Below are positions 1-5,875 of a DNA stretch of 5,875 bases, in pieces. A program made the translations under genes and the position numbers. The notes under the pieces were generated by a model that had not been told where the DNA came from, did no database searches, and saw nothing but the letters and a program-made list of their open reading frames with translations. Within the stretch, counting starts at the first letter, position 1; the number at the start of each line of letters is the position of its first letter. The stretch lies in the NCBI GenBank assembly GCA_018702715.1, contig JABIYQ010000301.1, positions 1 to 5,875 of the forward strand, in the 5' to 3' direction. Source of the DNA: Desulfobacula sp. GTDB lineage: Bacteria; Desulfobacterota; Desulfobacteria; Desulfobacterales; Desulfobacteraceae.

Positions 1-17
1 ATTTGGATGGCAAATGA
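1..17 (+). CDS. Possible 3' end of an upstream gene, overlapping the kinase start
   Basis: In the frame beginning at base 3 the first 17 bases read Leu-Asp-Gly-Lys and then TGA at 15-17. That TGA overlaps the kinase ATG at 14-16 in the classic ATGA arrangement of translationally coupled genes. Only five codons are visible, so no function can be assigned, and such an overlap can occur by chance. If real, the upstream gene is probably in the same transcript as the kinase and may be its signalling partner. Confidence 0.35.
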
Positions 18-1993
18 GTCTGGAACACATACTTGTTGTTGATGATGAAAAAAGGATAGTTGAAAATATTACTCTTTGTTTGAAAAGAGAAGGTTTTCAA
101 GCTACAGGTGCCTATGACGGCGATGAGGCGTTAAGGATCTTTAAAAAACAAAGATTTGACCTTGTGCTGCTTGATGTGAGCATGCCCGGAATGAATGGGT
201 ATGAAGTCATGGAACATATTTTTGCAATAGATAAAGAGGCCTTGATTATTATTATCACAGGCTATGCATCTGTTGAATCTGCAATCAAGGCCCTTAAAAT
301 AGGTGCATGGGATTATCTTAAAAAACCCTTTGAATATGCAGATCTGGTAAAAACAGTAAAAAATGCGCTTTCCCAGAAAAAATTGATTGCAGATAAAAAA
401 GCTGTTTCTGCAAGGCTTGAAGCATCTGAGAAACAATATGAATACATGGTGAATAATTCTCCGGATCTAATTTTTACACTTGACCAAAAGGGATGCTTTA
501 CCTTTGCGAATCATCAGTTTGAAAAGGTTTTGGGATTTGCTAAAAATGATTTGATCGGAACTGGGTTTGAAACTATTATTCATGAGGAAGACCTTTCAAA
601 AGCTTCCATTCTGACTGGATTAAAAGAAAATGATCAACTGTCCTATGATCAACTATCCAATGATCAACTATTAACTGATGGTCAGGATATACTTTTAAGG
701 TTTAAAAAGGCCGAGACAAAAATTTCTCAATATGATCCCTATGAATCCTTTGCTTTTATGGAACTAAAAGCAACTCCCATGAATATGCCTGCAAGTGACA
801 CAAGAGATGAATTCATTGGCGTATATGCTGTGGCAAGGGATGTAACAGAAAGAGTAACCCTGGAAGACCAGCTCAGGCAAGCCCAAAAAATGGATGCCAT
901 CGGAACACTTGCCGGAGGAATCGCCCACGATTTTAATAATATACTCATGGGTATTCAAGGATATGCATCCCTTGTAAAAAGCGAGTTTGAACAGGGCAGC
1001 AATGAATATAAAAGGCTTGCCAATATTGATGCTTATGTTTTCAGTGGTGCTGAGATGGCCAGACAATTATTGGGATTTGCACAGAAAACATCCAAGGAAA
1101 CCAGTCTTATTAATCTGAATTATCTTTTAAAAATAACTGCCAAATTGTTTGGCAGAACGAAAAAAGATATATCGATTGAGCAAAATCTGGATAAGCAATT
1201 GTGGGGAACCCTAGTTGATGAAGGTTTGATTAAACAGGTGCTGATGAACCTTTTTGTCAATGCGCGCCAGGCAATGCCCGGTGGTGGTAAAATTCTCATA
1301 AAATCTGAAAATGTTGTTGTGGATGAATCCGGTTTAGAAAAGAGCGGTGCCTACGTAAAAGTAACTGTCGCAGACAATGGCGTTGGAATGGATGAGGAGA
1401 TCATAACTCGTATTTTTGATCCGTTTTTTACTACAAAAGAAAGAGGCAAGGGGACGGGCCTTGGACTTGCCACTGCCTATGGGATTATAAAGAGTCATAA
1501 GGGAATATTCAAAGTTAAAAGCAAGTCGGGAAAAGGCAGTGCTTTTATGTTTTTTCTGCAGGCCAGTCGAACAAAGGTAACCCCTGGTAAAGTGTCTGTT
1601 GAAAAAGAGATGATCTTTAATGGAAAAGGCATGGTTTTATTGGTCGATGATGAAAAAGGGGTGATCGAAGTTTGTTCGGAAATGTTGGAACATCTTGGAT
1701 TTCAAGTTAAAGCCGTCTCAAATGGTGTTGAAGCAATAGAGTTTTTAAAAATCAAAAATCAAAAAATAGACCTTGTTATTCTTGATATGGTAATGCCTTT
1801 GATGAATGGAGAGGAAACTTTTGAAAAAATAAGGGCTCTTGATCCGGAAATGAGAATTTTGGTGTCCTCGGGCTATAGCCGGGAAACAGAAATAGAGAAA
1901 ATGATGAAAAAAGGGTGTAATGGATTTATCTCAAAACCCTTTGATATTGTTAAATTATCTGAAAAATTGAACACAATTTTCAAGACCACTTAA
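14..1993 (+). CDS. Soluble hybrid sensor histidine kinase, REC-PAS-HisKA-HATPase-REC
   Basis: A 659-residue cytoplasmic two-component kinase with no signal peptide or membrane helix. Receiver 1 spans about residues 4-120, with acidic pair D10/D11, phospho-acceptor D54, T82 and K104. A PAS domain follows (about 138-280), closing with the usual 'VARDVTER' linker. The HisKA dimerisation helix carries the H-box AGGIAHDFNN with the autophosphorylated H305. The ATPase domain shows N-box N412/N416, G1 box DNGVGM (454-459), F-box FDPFFTTK (468-475) and G2 box GKGTGLGLA (478-486). Receiver 2 spans about 540-656, with D545/D546, D591, S618 and K641. All catalytic residues are present, so it should be active. 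It lacks an output domain, so an Hpt or response-regulator partner is needed. The ATG at 14 is chosen because MSLEHILVVDDE is a normal receiver N-terminus; only a weak GGATGG precedes it, and the frame stays open to the left edge. The PAS loop holds a tandem repeat. The signal sensed is unknown. Confidence 0.95.
   Translation: MSLEHILVVDDEKRIVENITLCLKREGFQATGAYDGDEALRIFKKQRFDLVLLDVSMPGMNGYEVMEHIFAIDKEALIIIITGYASVESAIKALKIGAWDYLKKPFEYADLVKTVKNALSQKKLIADKKAVSARLEASEKQYEYMVNNSPDLIFTLDQKGCFTFANHQFEKVLGFAKNDLIGTGFETIIHEEDLSKASILTGLKENDQLSYDQLSNDQLLTDGQDILLRFKKAETKISQYDPYESFAFMELKATPMNMPASDTRDEFIGVYAVARDVTERVTLEDQLRQAQKMDAIGTLAGGIAHDFNNILMGIQGYASLVKSEFEQGSNEYKRLANIDAYVFSGAEMARQLLGFAQKTSKETSLINLNYLLKITAKLFGRTKKDISIEQNLDKQLWGTLVDEGLIKQVLMNLFVNARQAMPGGGKILIKSENVVVDESGLEKSGAYVKVTVADNGVGMDEEIITRIFDPFFTTKERGKGTGLGLATAYGIIKSHKGIFKVKSKSGKGSAFMFFLQASRTKVTPGKVSVEKEMIFNGKGMVLLVDDEKGVIEVCSEMLEHLGFQVKAVSNGVEAIEFLKIKNQKIDLVILDMVMPLMNGEETFEKIRALDPEMRILVSSGYSRETEIEKMMKKGCNGFISKPFDIVKLSEKLNTIFKTT
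629..673 (+). repeat. Three tandem 15-bp repeats inside the PAS region of the kinase
   Basis: Three consecutive 15-base units at 629-643, 644-658 and 659-673 share the identical core ATGATCAACT and differ only at their ends. They are in frame and encode NDQLS, YDQLS and NDQLL (residues 206-220). A fourth, degenerate unit may follow (TDGQD). The repeat lies between the two halves of the PAS domain, probably in a surface loop. Because the unit is a multiple of three, gain or loss of copies would change loop length without a frameshift. Confidence 0.85.
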
Positions 1994-2038
1994 AAAATTT
2001 TGACAGGTTTTGAAATGGGAAGCGAATTGAATTGCGAT

Positions 2039-2075
2039 ATAAGGGTTTGGGAAATTCCCAAACCCTTATTTTTTT
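2039..2075 (+). terminator. Rho-independent terminator of the kinase gene
   Basis: A 13-bp perfect inverted repeat (2039-2051 with 2057-2069, core AAGGGTTTGGG / CCCAAACCCTT) with a five-base loop is followed by a run of seven T at 2069-2075. It begins 45 bases after the kinase stop. Read on the minus strand, the hairpin also follows the pyrophosphatase stop at once, but no T-run lies beyond it, so it is a good terminator rightward and at best a weak one leftward. Confidence 0.92.
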
Positions 2076-2077
2076 AA

Positions 2078-2998
2078 TTAACCAAATGATTTTTCAAGAT
2101 CGGGAACGATCTGTTTTTTACGGCTCATGATACCCGGCAACCATGCTTTCCCATCAACTGGAGCAACACCAAACGTTTTTTCAACAACAGAGGCGTCATC
2201 TGATGCGATCAATAACTCGGTTCCTTCTTTCATAATATCAGTCAGCATTAGAAGAACAGTATGGTGACCTTTTTCTTCTTTAAGGGCCTGGATATCTTTT
2301 TCCAGATCAGCTTTAATGCCGTCAACAATAGATAAATCAACCAGTTCGAGCTGTCCGCAGCCAACACCGTTTCCGCTCATGTTGAAATCCTTGTAATCAC
2401 GCAGAACAAGTTCACGGATCGGGGTGCCTTCAACTGCGGATTTGACCTTGAACATTTCAATCCCCAGTGCTTCCAGATCACCTTCACCACAGATTTCAGA
2501 AAGCTGTGCACATATTTTTTTATCAGCGTCAGTGCATGTAGTAGATTTGAAAATGACAGTATCAGAAAGAATTGCGCAAAGCATGATACCTGCAATATCT
2601 TTTGGTATTTCAACATCAAAATAATTATACATGGAGGCAATAACAGTGCAACTGCATCCCACAGGCCATATCCAGCACTCAAGAGGCTGGCCTGTTGTTA
2701 CATCACCAAGCTTATGGTGATCAACAATGCCAAGAATATTGGCATCGCCAAGATCGTCAGGGCTCTGGGCAAGATCAGAATGATCTACAAGATATACATC
2801 TTTACCTGCAAAAGAAGTAACAACCTCGGGTCCTTGAACTCCGAATTTTTCGAGTACAAAACTAGATTCAGGGTTTAATTTTCCTTGAATTGCAGGGGCA
2901 ATATCCTCGCCCAGTTTTTTTTTGAGATCTGCAAGTGCAATTGCTCCACAGACAGAATCCGTGTCTGGATTTTTGTGACCAAATACTAAAGTTGACAT
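2078..2998 (-). CDS. ppaC: Manganese-dependent (family II) inorganic pyrophosphatase
   Basis: A 306-residue cytoplasmic DHH-family enzyme that hydrolyses pyrophosphate to two phosphates using Mn2+/Co2+. The N-terminal DHH domain shows the metal motif GHKNPDTDS (H8, D12, D14), then VDHSD with D72, the DHH signature D93-H94-H95-K96, and SDT with D146. The C-terminal DHHA2 domain ends with the substrate-binding SRKKQ motif at 292-296. Length matches the usual roughly 310 residues, with no inserted CBS or DRTGG regulatory module. The ATG at 2998 is preferred over an in-frame ATG 15 bases upstream because GGAGG lies eight bases before it, whereas the upstream ATG overlaps that ribosome site. The MFS gene lies upstream on the same strand. 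Removal of PPi drives sulfate activation, nucleic-acid synthesis and aminoacylation. Identification is secure; the exact metal is family knowledge. Confidence 0.95.
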   Translation of the reverse strand: MSTLVFGHKNPDTDSVCGAIALADLKKKLGEDIAPAIQGKLNPESSFVLEKFGVQGPEVVTSFAGKDVYLVDHSDLAQSPDDLGDANILGIVDHHKLGDVTTGQPLECWIWPVGCSCTVIASMYNYFDVEIPKDIAGIMLCAILSDTVIFKSTTCTDADKKICAQLSEICGEGDLEALGIEMFKVKSAVEGTPIRELVLRDYKDFNMSGNGVGCGQLELVDLSIVDGIKADLEKDIQALKEEKGHHTVLLMLTDIMKEGTELLIASDDASVVEKTFGVAPVDGKAWLPGIMSRKKQIVPDLEKSFG

Positions 2999-3003
2999 AA
3001 AAC

Positions 3004-3008
3004 CTACC
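3004..3008 (-). promoter_or_regulatory. Ribosome binding site that sets the pyrophosphatase start
   Basis: On the minus strand GGAGG sits here, followed by eight bases and then ATG at 2998-2996. The alternative in-frame ATG at 3013-3011 runs into the GGAGG itself, so it cannot use this site. The shorter protein, starting MSTLVFGHKNPD, is therefore the likely product. Confidence 0.8.
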
Positions 3009-3056
3009 TCCATTTGTTATTCTTGCTTCTATTTTTGATGACCTTAATCCGATAAA

Positions 3057-3084
3057 ATCATCTTTAAGTTTAATCTACTGTGAA
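3057..3084 (-). promoter_or_regulatory. ppaC: Tentative sigma-70-like promoter for the pyrophosphatase
   Basis: On the minus strand TTCACA (3084-3079, five of six matches to TTGACA) is followed after 16 bases by GATGAT (3062-3057, four of six matches to TATAAT), about 60 bases upstream of the start codon. The region is A+T-rich, so chance matches are common. A promoter of its own would fit the 145-base gap behind the MFS gene, but readthrough from that gene is equally possible. Confidence 0.3.
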
Positions 3085-3092
3085 CCATAACC

Positions 3093-3116
3093 AAAAAATA
3101 CGATATTCTATAGAAT
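3093..3116 (-). other. 12-bp perfect palindrome followed by a T-run, between MFS and ppaC
   Basis: ATTCTATAGAAT at 3105-3116 is a perfect 12-base palindrome. On the minus strand it is followed six bases later by six T (3098-3093). It could be a dimeric-repressor operator for ppaC or a very weak terminator of the MFS gene. The hairpin would have only four base pairs, so termination is doubtful. No regulator is recognised. Confidence 0.25.
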
Positions 3117-3143
3117 GAATTGGCAATATAAACAAGGAAAATT

Positions 3144-4367
3144 TTATAAAATTTTTGGTCTGACCCGTAAGCACAACAGGAGCCCAAAAGCGATACAAGA
3201 GATTACCAATAATAAATAGAAAGCAGCTATATAGCTGTGAGTCATGTCAAACAAAAAACCTGTCAATATAGGACCCAAAGCTCCGCCCGTGGTACCGAAA
3301 AAAACAACAATCCCGAACAGGGAGCCATGAGCCCGGATACCGAACAATTCCACCATGATGGGAGAGATGGCCGTAAAAAATCCGCCATGGGCAATTCCAT
3401 AGATACAGGCAAACAGGTAAAGCTTCCACAAAGCATCGGCTTTTGTAAGCCAAACCAGACTTATGAGCAGAAATCCGAAACAAATGGTCATGACCCGTTT
3501 GCTTCCAGTTCTGTCAATGACCGTTCCTGAAATAAACCGGCCCAACATGCTCACAGCACCTATGGTGGAAAGGATACCGGCTGCCTTGTGGGGGGAAATG
3601 CCTATGTCACGTGCATGGGGAACGATATGAATGAGGATACTCATAAGGCAGAAAACCACAAACAGGTTTACCATACCAACCAACCACAATTCATGAGTTT
3701 TCAGGGCTTTTGCAAAGGAAAGTCCCTGGTCCTGGGATATTGGTTGTTCTCCTATGGTGCCGACAGATAAGTAATCCGCTGTCTTAGGATCCCGTCTGAG
3801 AAATTGGGCAATGACAAAAAGAACGATAAAGGCAAAAGACCCCATGAATATAAATGCGGTCTTCCAGGCAAAGCCTGAGATCAAAAAACTGGCCAGGATT
3901 GTGAAGGTGAATTGTCCGGCCCCGGTACCCACCTTGACAAGCCCGGTCATTTTACCTCTTTTTTTGGCAAACCATCTGGCAATTGTGCTAAGAGTAATGA
4001 CGTCCACGGAACTTAGCCCTATGCCGAAGACAAGGCCGAAAATAAGATAGAGCTGCCACAGGGTTCCGACCTGAGACATGAGGCAGAATCCAAGACCAAA
4101 AAAGATGGCGGCAATGCTCATCAAAATTCTTGGACCGAATTTATCATTTAGCCTGCCAATGATAATGCCAAACAGGCCACTGACAAAAAAGGCTGCGGAA
4201 GAGGCACCGGATATAGCCGCTCTTGACCATCCAAATTCATCCATCAAAGGGTTGAAGAAAACCCCATAGGAGATATACATACCTATCCCAATCGCCTGGA
4301 TGCTGAAACAGGAAGCTGTAATAACACTGCTGTAGGCAGTCAGCTTTTGGCTTGCCGGGCCTGTCAT
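3144..4367 (-). CDS. MFS transporter, monocarboxylate / oxalate-formate antiporter-like
   Basis: A 407-residue inner-membrane carrier with about 12 hydrophobic helices in two six-helix halves. The first half has YGVFFNPLMDEFGWSR (34-49), typical of the monocarboxylate-porter/OFA branch, and loop 2-3 motif A, GRLNDKFGPR (71-80). The second half repeats it as GTVIDRTGSKR (281-291). A hydrophilic central loop (about 191-222) separates the halves. HIVPHARDIGIS (247-258) in helix 7 is also typical of this branch. R277 in helix 8 sits where carboxylate-binding arginines occur in the family, while predicted helix 11 (about 349-373) has no lysine, arguing against a strict oxalate antiporter. Substrate is probably a small carboxylate but cannot be fixed. 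The ATG at 4367 is the first in frame after a stop (TAA at 4385-4383); a moderate AAGGGA lies 11 bases upstream. It precedes ppaC on the same strand. Confidence 0.88.
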   Translation of the reverse strand: MTGPASQKLTAYSSVITASCFSIQAIGIGMYISYGVFFNPLMDEFGWSRAAISGASSAAFFVSGLFGIIIGRLNDKFGPRILMSIAAIFFGLGFCLMSQVGTLWQLYLIFGLVFGIGLSSVDVITLSTIARWFAKKRGKMTGLVKVGTGAGQFTFTILASFLISGFAWKTAFIFMGSFAFIVLFVIAQFLRRDPKTADYLSVGTIGEQPISQDQGLSFAKALKTHELWLVGMVNLFVVFCLMSILIHIVPHARDIGISPHKAAGILSTIGAVSMLGRFISGTVIDRTGSKRVMTICFGFLLISLVWLTKADALWKLYLFACIYGIAHGGFFTAISPIMVELFGIRAHGSLFGIVVFFGTTGGALGPILTGFLFDMTHSYIAAFYLLLVISCIAFGLLLCLRVRPKIL

Positions 4368-4615
4368 ACTAAAGTTTTTCCCTTAACAACCATAAGTTTC
4401 ATATATCCCTTCTCAATCACGAAAACATTTTTTTCAAAATGACTGATTTTAAAAAAAGCAGCATACTAAACCCTGGGTCATGCCACAAGCTTAAATTAAA
4501 AGCGGTTAATAAATCATTCGTCTGTAAACAATTGACTAAATAGTTTATATTTGCTTAAGATAAAGTCCATATGTGTGAAGATTAAAATTATCATCAATAA
4601 TTATAAGGAAGCCCA
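4368..4615. other. Divergent intergenic region between the MFS gene and the YvlD-like operon
   Basis: 248 A+T-rich bases with no credible coding frame. It must hold the leftward control of the MFS gene and the rightward promoter of the three-gene operon. I could not pick out a convincing leftward promoter. A short A+T inverted repeat, AATTAT-CATCA-ATAATT (4586-4602), lies just ahead of the ribosome site of the rightward gene. Its six A-T pairs are too weak to call a regulatory hairpin. Confidence 0.6.
4532..4561 (+). promoter_or_regulatory. Candidate sigma-70 promoter of the YvlD-CBS-CBS operon
   Basis: TTGACT at 4532-4537 (five of six matches to the -35 consensus) and TAAGAT at 4556-4561 (four of six to the -10) are separated by 18 bases. 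The start of transcription would fall near 4568, giving a leader of roughly 48 bases before the ATG at 4616. It is the best rightward match I could find in the divergent gap. Confidence 0.5.
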
Positions 4616-4945
4616 ATGTTTATTGTTAATATTTTTATTTTAAGTGTTGCTGTTTTTCTTGTGTCGAATTTTCTTCCCGGCATTAGGATTAAAAATTTTA
4701 TGACAGCGGTTATGGTGGCAATAGTCTATAGTATTATTAATTTTTTAACGGGCTGGCTACTGGTTCTCTTAACCCTTCCGTTTATCATTATTACCTTTGG
4801 CTTGTTTAAATTTGTGATTAATGCATTTCTTCTCTGGCTGACCGATAAAATTGTAGAAGATTTTGAGATTAAAAATATTTTTACTACATTTATTGCCGCA
4901 TTCTTAATTACAATGGTGGATTTGCTAATAAAATGGATCTTTTAA
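4616..4945 (+). CDS. Small membrane protein of the YvlD / phage holin family 4 superfamily
   Basis: A 109-residue, almost wholly hydrophobic inner-membrane protein with about four helices (near 2-22, 28-46, 48-64 with 66-76, and 88-108). Family hallmarks visible are LPGI at 20-23 after helix 1, the TLPF...ITFGLF segment at 53-64, and FVINAFLLWLTDK at 66-78, matching YvlD-type proteins in sequence pattern and length. Despite the family name these chromosomal proteins are not lytic holins; in Bacillus yvlD sits in an envelope-stress operon, but the biochemical role is unknown. No endolysin or phage gene is nearby. AAGGA at 4605-4609 is six bases before the ATG, supporting the start. The next gene begins 47 bases downstream on the same strand with no terminator between, suggesting co-transcription with the CBS proteins. 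Confidence 0.85.
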   Translation: MFIVNIFILSVAVFLVSNFLPGIRIKNFMTAVMVAIVYSIINFLTGWLLVLLTLPFIIITFGLFKFVINAFLLWLTDKIVEDFEIKNIFTTFIAAFLITMVDLLIKWIF

Positions 4946-4992
4946 TGGGTTTGAAAATTTTTGAGTGAGCCCTTAGCAAAAGGAGAGATGGA

Positions 4993-5454
4993 ATGAAAAC
5001 CACTGCCAAAGATGTTATGGTAACCCGTTTTAAAACGCTGAACCCTGATTCTCCTATAACCAAAGCATTAGAGATTTTTAAATCATCAAAACTGGATGGT
5101 AAAACAATTTTCGGTATTATGGTAATCGATAAAGACGGCTCCATTGTGGGCATGTTATCCATGTATGATATTCTTTTGTTCCTTTTACCTAAACATGTTA
5201 AAATTTGGGGTAATATCAGCGATATAGAAATAGAGGGTATCATTGAACGAGCCACCGCCAAACTGAAAAATTATTTTGTAGGAGATATCATGACTCCAAA
5301 AATCATATCTGTCACACCTGACACTCATTTGATGATGGTCCTTGATATCATGATGAAAAAACATGTTCGAAGACTGCCGGTTATCTCCAATGGAGAGGCT
5401 GTAGGCATGGTGTATATCTCAGATCTTTTTAAGCATTTTATTGAAAGAGTATAA
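4993..5454 (+). CDS. CBS-pair domain protein (stand-alone Bateman module)
   Basis: A 153-residue soluble protein made only of two CBS motifs. CBS1 covers about residues 3-67 (AKDVM near the start, then FGIMVIDKDGSIVGMLSMYDIL at 40-61). CBS2 covers about 95-152 (VGDIMTPKIISV at 96-107, then RRLPVI at 126-131 and GMVYISDL at 138-145). A linker of some 30 residues (about 66-93) carries an acidic-helical stretch. Such modules bind AMP, ATP or related adenine nucleotides and normally regulate a partner; the GxxxxxD-type ends (S56-D59, S143-D144) are where ribose contacts usually lie. There is no catalytic domain. AGGAG at 4981-4985 lies seven bases before the ATG. The next CBS gene starts two bases after the stop, so the two are probably translated together and may heterodimerise. 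The regulated partner could be the membrane protein upstream, which is inference. Confidence 0.9.
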   Translation: MKTTAKDVMVTRFKTLNPDSPITKALEIFKSSKLDGKTIFGIMVIDKDGSIVGMLSMYDILLFLLPKHVKIWGNISDIEIEGIIERATAKLKNYFVGDIMTPKIISVTPDTHLMMVLDIMMKKHVRRLPVISNGEAVGMVYISDLFKHFIERV

Positions 5455-5456
5455 AT

Positions 5457-5875
5457 ATGGTAAAAGATACATTAACCGGGTTAAAAGTCCGACATGCCAT
5501 GAGAAAGCAGTTGATAATGCTTGACCCCGTTGACAGTATTGATTGCGCAATCCAGTATTTAATTAAATATAAGATTAATGCGATTTTAGTGGGTAAAGAT
5601 TCTGAGAAACCTTTGGGCGTTGTTTCAAAAACAGATATAATGGGGGCCTGGTATTCAGGGCTTTCTTTATCAACCCCCGTTGAAATGATAATGAACAGCC
5701 CTCCGCTTTTCTGCGGGCCTGATGATACACTTGATTCGGCACTGGATACAATGAAAGCCAATAAGGTCTATCGGTTATATGCTTTGGAACCCGGTTCAAA
5801 TACAATAGATGGTGTCCTGGCATACCCGGATATTGTCGGATTGCTTTACCATTATTGCAGTAATTGTAACCAGGG
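5457..5875 (+). CDS. Second CBS-pair protein, cut by the right edge of the window
   Basis: The frame starts at ATG 5457, two bases after the preceding stop, and stays open for 139 codons to the edge; no stop is seen. CBS1 covers about residues 8-65, with LKVRHAM at 9-15, AILVG at 42-46 and GVVSKTDIMGAW at 54-65. CBS2 covers about 70-130, with PVEMIM at 74-79, a divergent core RLYAL at 106-110 and GVLAYPDIVGLL at 119-130. The visible end then reads YHYCSNCNQ (131-139) with a C134-x-x-C137 pair, so a further C-terminal region, possibly metal-binding, is expected outside the window. No strong ribosome site is present (only GAAAGAG, seven bases before), which fits coupling to the gene before. Likely role is an adenine-nucleotide sensor working with its neighbour. 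Two CBS motifs are clear; the C-terminal function is unknown. Confidence 0.85.
   Translation, partial: MVKDTLTGLKVRHAMRKQLIMLDPVDSIDCAIQYLIKYKINAILVGKDSEKPLGVVSKTDIMGAWYSGLSLSTPVEMIMNSPPLFCGPDDTLDSALDTMKANKVYRLYALEPGSNTIDGVLAYPDIVGLLYHYCSNCNQ

Noticed and set aside
131..436. 101-codon minus-strand open frame
   Set aside because: It lies wholly antisense to receiver 1 of the kinase, has a cysteine- and phenylalanine-rich composition typical of a reverse-complement shadow, and matches no family.
629..673. Possible CRISPR-like repeat
   Set aside because: The units are contiguous with no spacers, only 15 bases long, and in frame within a coding region.
739..1066. Two minus-strand open frames of 69 and 100 codons
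   Set aside because: They are antisense to the PAS-HisKA region of the kinase, whose frame has all expected motifs; no ribosome site or recognisable domain.
2377..2682. Second minus-strand frame and a plus-strand frame inside the pyrophosphatase gene
   Set aside because: Both fall within the conserved DHH domain coding sequence and translate to non-family-like sequence.
3237..4269. Several short plus-strand frames (60-97 codons) and one minus-strand frame across the MFS gene
   Set aside because: They overlap a complete 12-helix transporter; the plus-strand ones are rich in Pro/Asn/Lys as expected from antisense to hydrophobic codons.
4616..4945. Prophage holin
   Set aside because: The match is to the chromosomal YvlD branch; no endolysin, spanin, integrase or structural phage gene lies around it.
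4946..4992. Terminator between the membrane protein and the first CBS gene
   Set aside because: Only a three-to-four-base GGG/CCC pairing with a long loop and no following T-run; not a terminator.
4908..5261. 117-codon minus-strand frame over the first CBS gene
   Set aside because: Antisense to a clear CBS pair with a good ribosome site on the other strand.
5438..5823. Two minus-strand frames (107 and 82 codons) at the right end
   Set aside because: They are antisense to the plus-strand frame from 5457, which shows two CBS motifs and is coupled to the preceding CBS gene; that frame lacks a stop only because the window ends.
2078..5875. Pyrophosphatase and CBS proteins as a split CBS-regulated pyrophosphatase
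   Set aside because: Some family II pyrophosphatases contain CBS domains, but here the genes are on opposite strands, separated by the MFS gene and a divergent promoter region, so nearness alone is not evidence.

Overview
The window looks like ordinary chromosomal DNA from an A+T-rich, probably anaerobic proteobacterium-like organism. A soluble hybrid histidine kinase of the HDFNN type, a manganese-type family II pyrophosphatase and stand-alone CBS-pair proteins together suggest Desulfobacterota (a sulfate reducer such as Desulfobacula or Desulfobacter). This assignment is inferred from gene content and base composition only. No rRNA, tRNA, IS element, CRISPR array or phage module is visible.

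Layout. (1) Positions 14-1993, plus strand: a 659-residue cytoplasmic hybrid sensor kinase, REC-PAS-HisKA-HATPase_c-REC. Its start codon may overlap the stop of a gene lying off the left edge (ATGA at 14-17). A strong hairpin plus T-run at 2039-2075 ends this unit. (2) Minus strand, 2078-2998: family II inorganic pyrophosphatase. Its start is corrected to the internal ATG that follows a GGAGG site. (3) Minus strand, 3144-4367: a 12-helix MFS carrier of the monocarboxylate/oxalate-formate type. It lies 145 bases upstream of the pyrophosphatase. (4) A 248-base divergent gap (4368-4615) carries a good candidate sigma-70 promoter pointing right. (5) Plus strand, 4616 to the right edge: a likely three-gene operon of a small YvlD/holin-4-like membrane protein, a complete CBS-pair protein and a second CBS-pair protein that runs off the window. 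The second CBS gene starts two bases after the first one stops.

How they work together. The kinase has no DNA-binding or enzymatic output of its own, so it must pass phosphate or information to a partner outside the window, possibly the gene just upstream. The pyrophosphatase would pull PPi-forming reactions forward; in a sulfate reducer that includes sulfate activation. The membrane protein plus two CBS proteins look like one functional unit, in which soluble adenine-nucleotide sensors may be coupled to a small membrane protein; this is inference. The observations most worth a second look are an in-frame tandem 15-bp repeat expanding the PAS loop of the kinase, the YvlD-CBS-CBS operon, and the CxxC motif at the cut end of the last gene.
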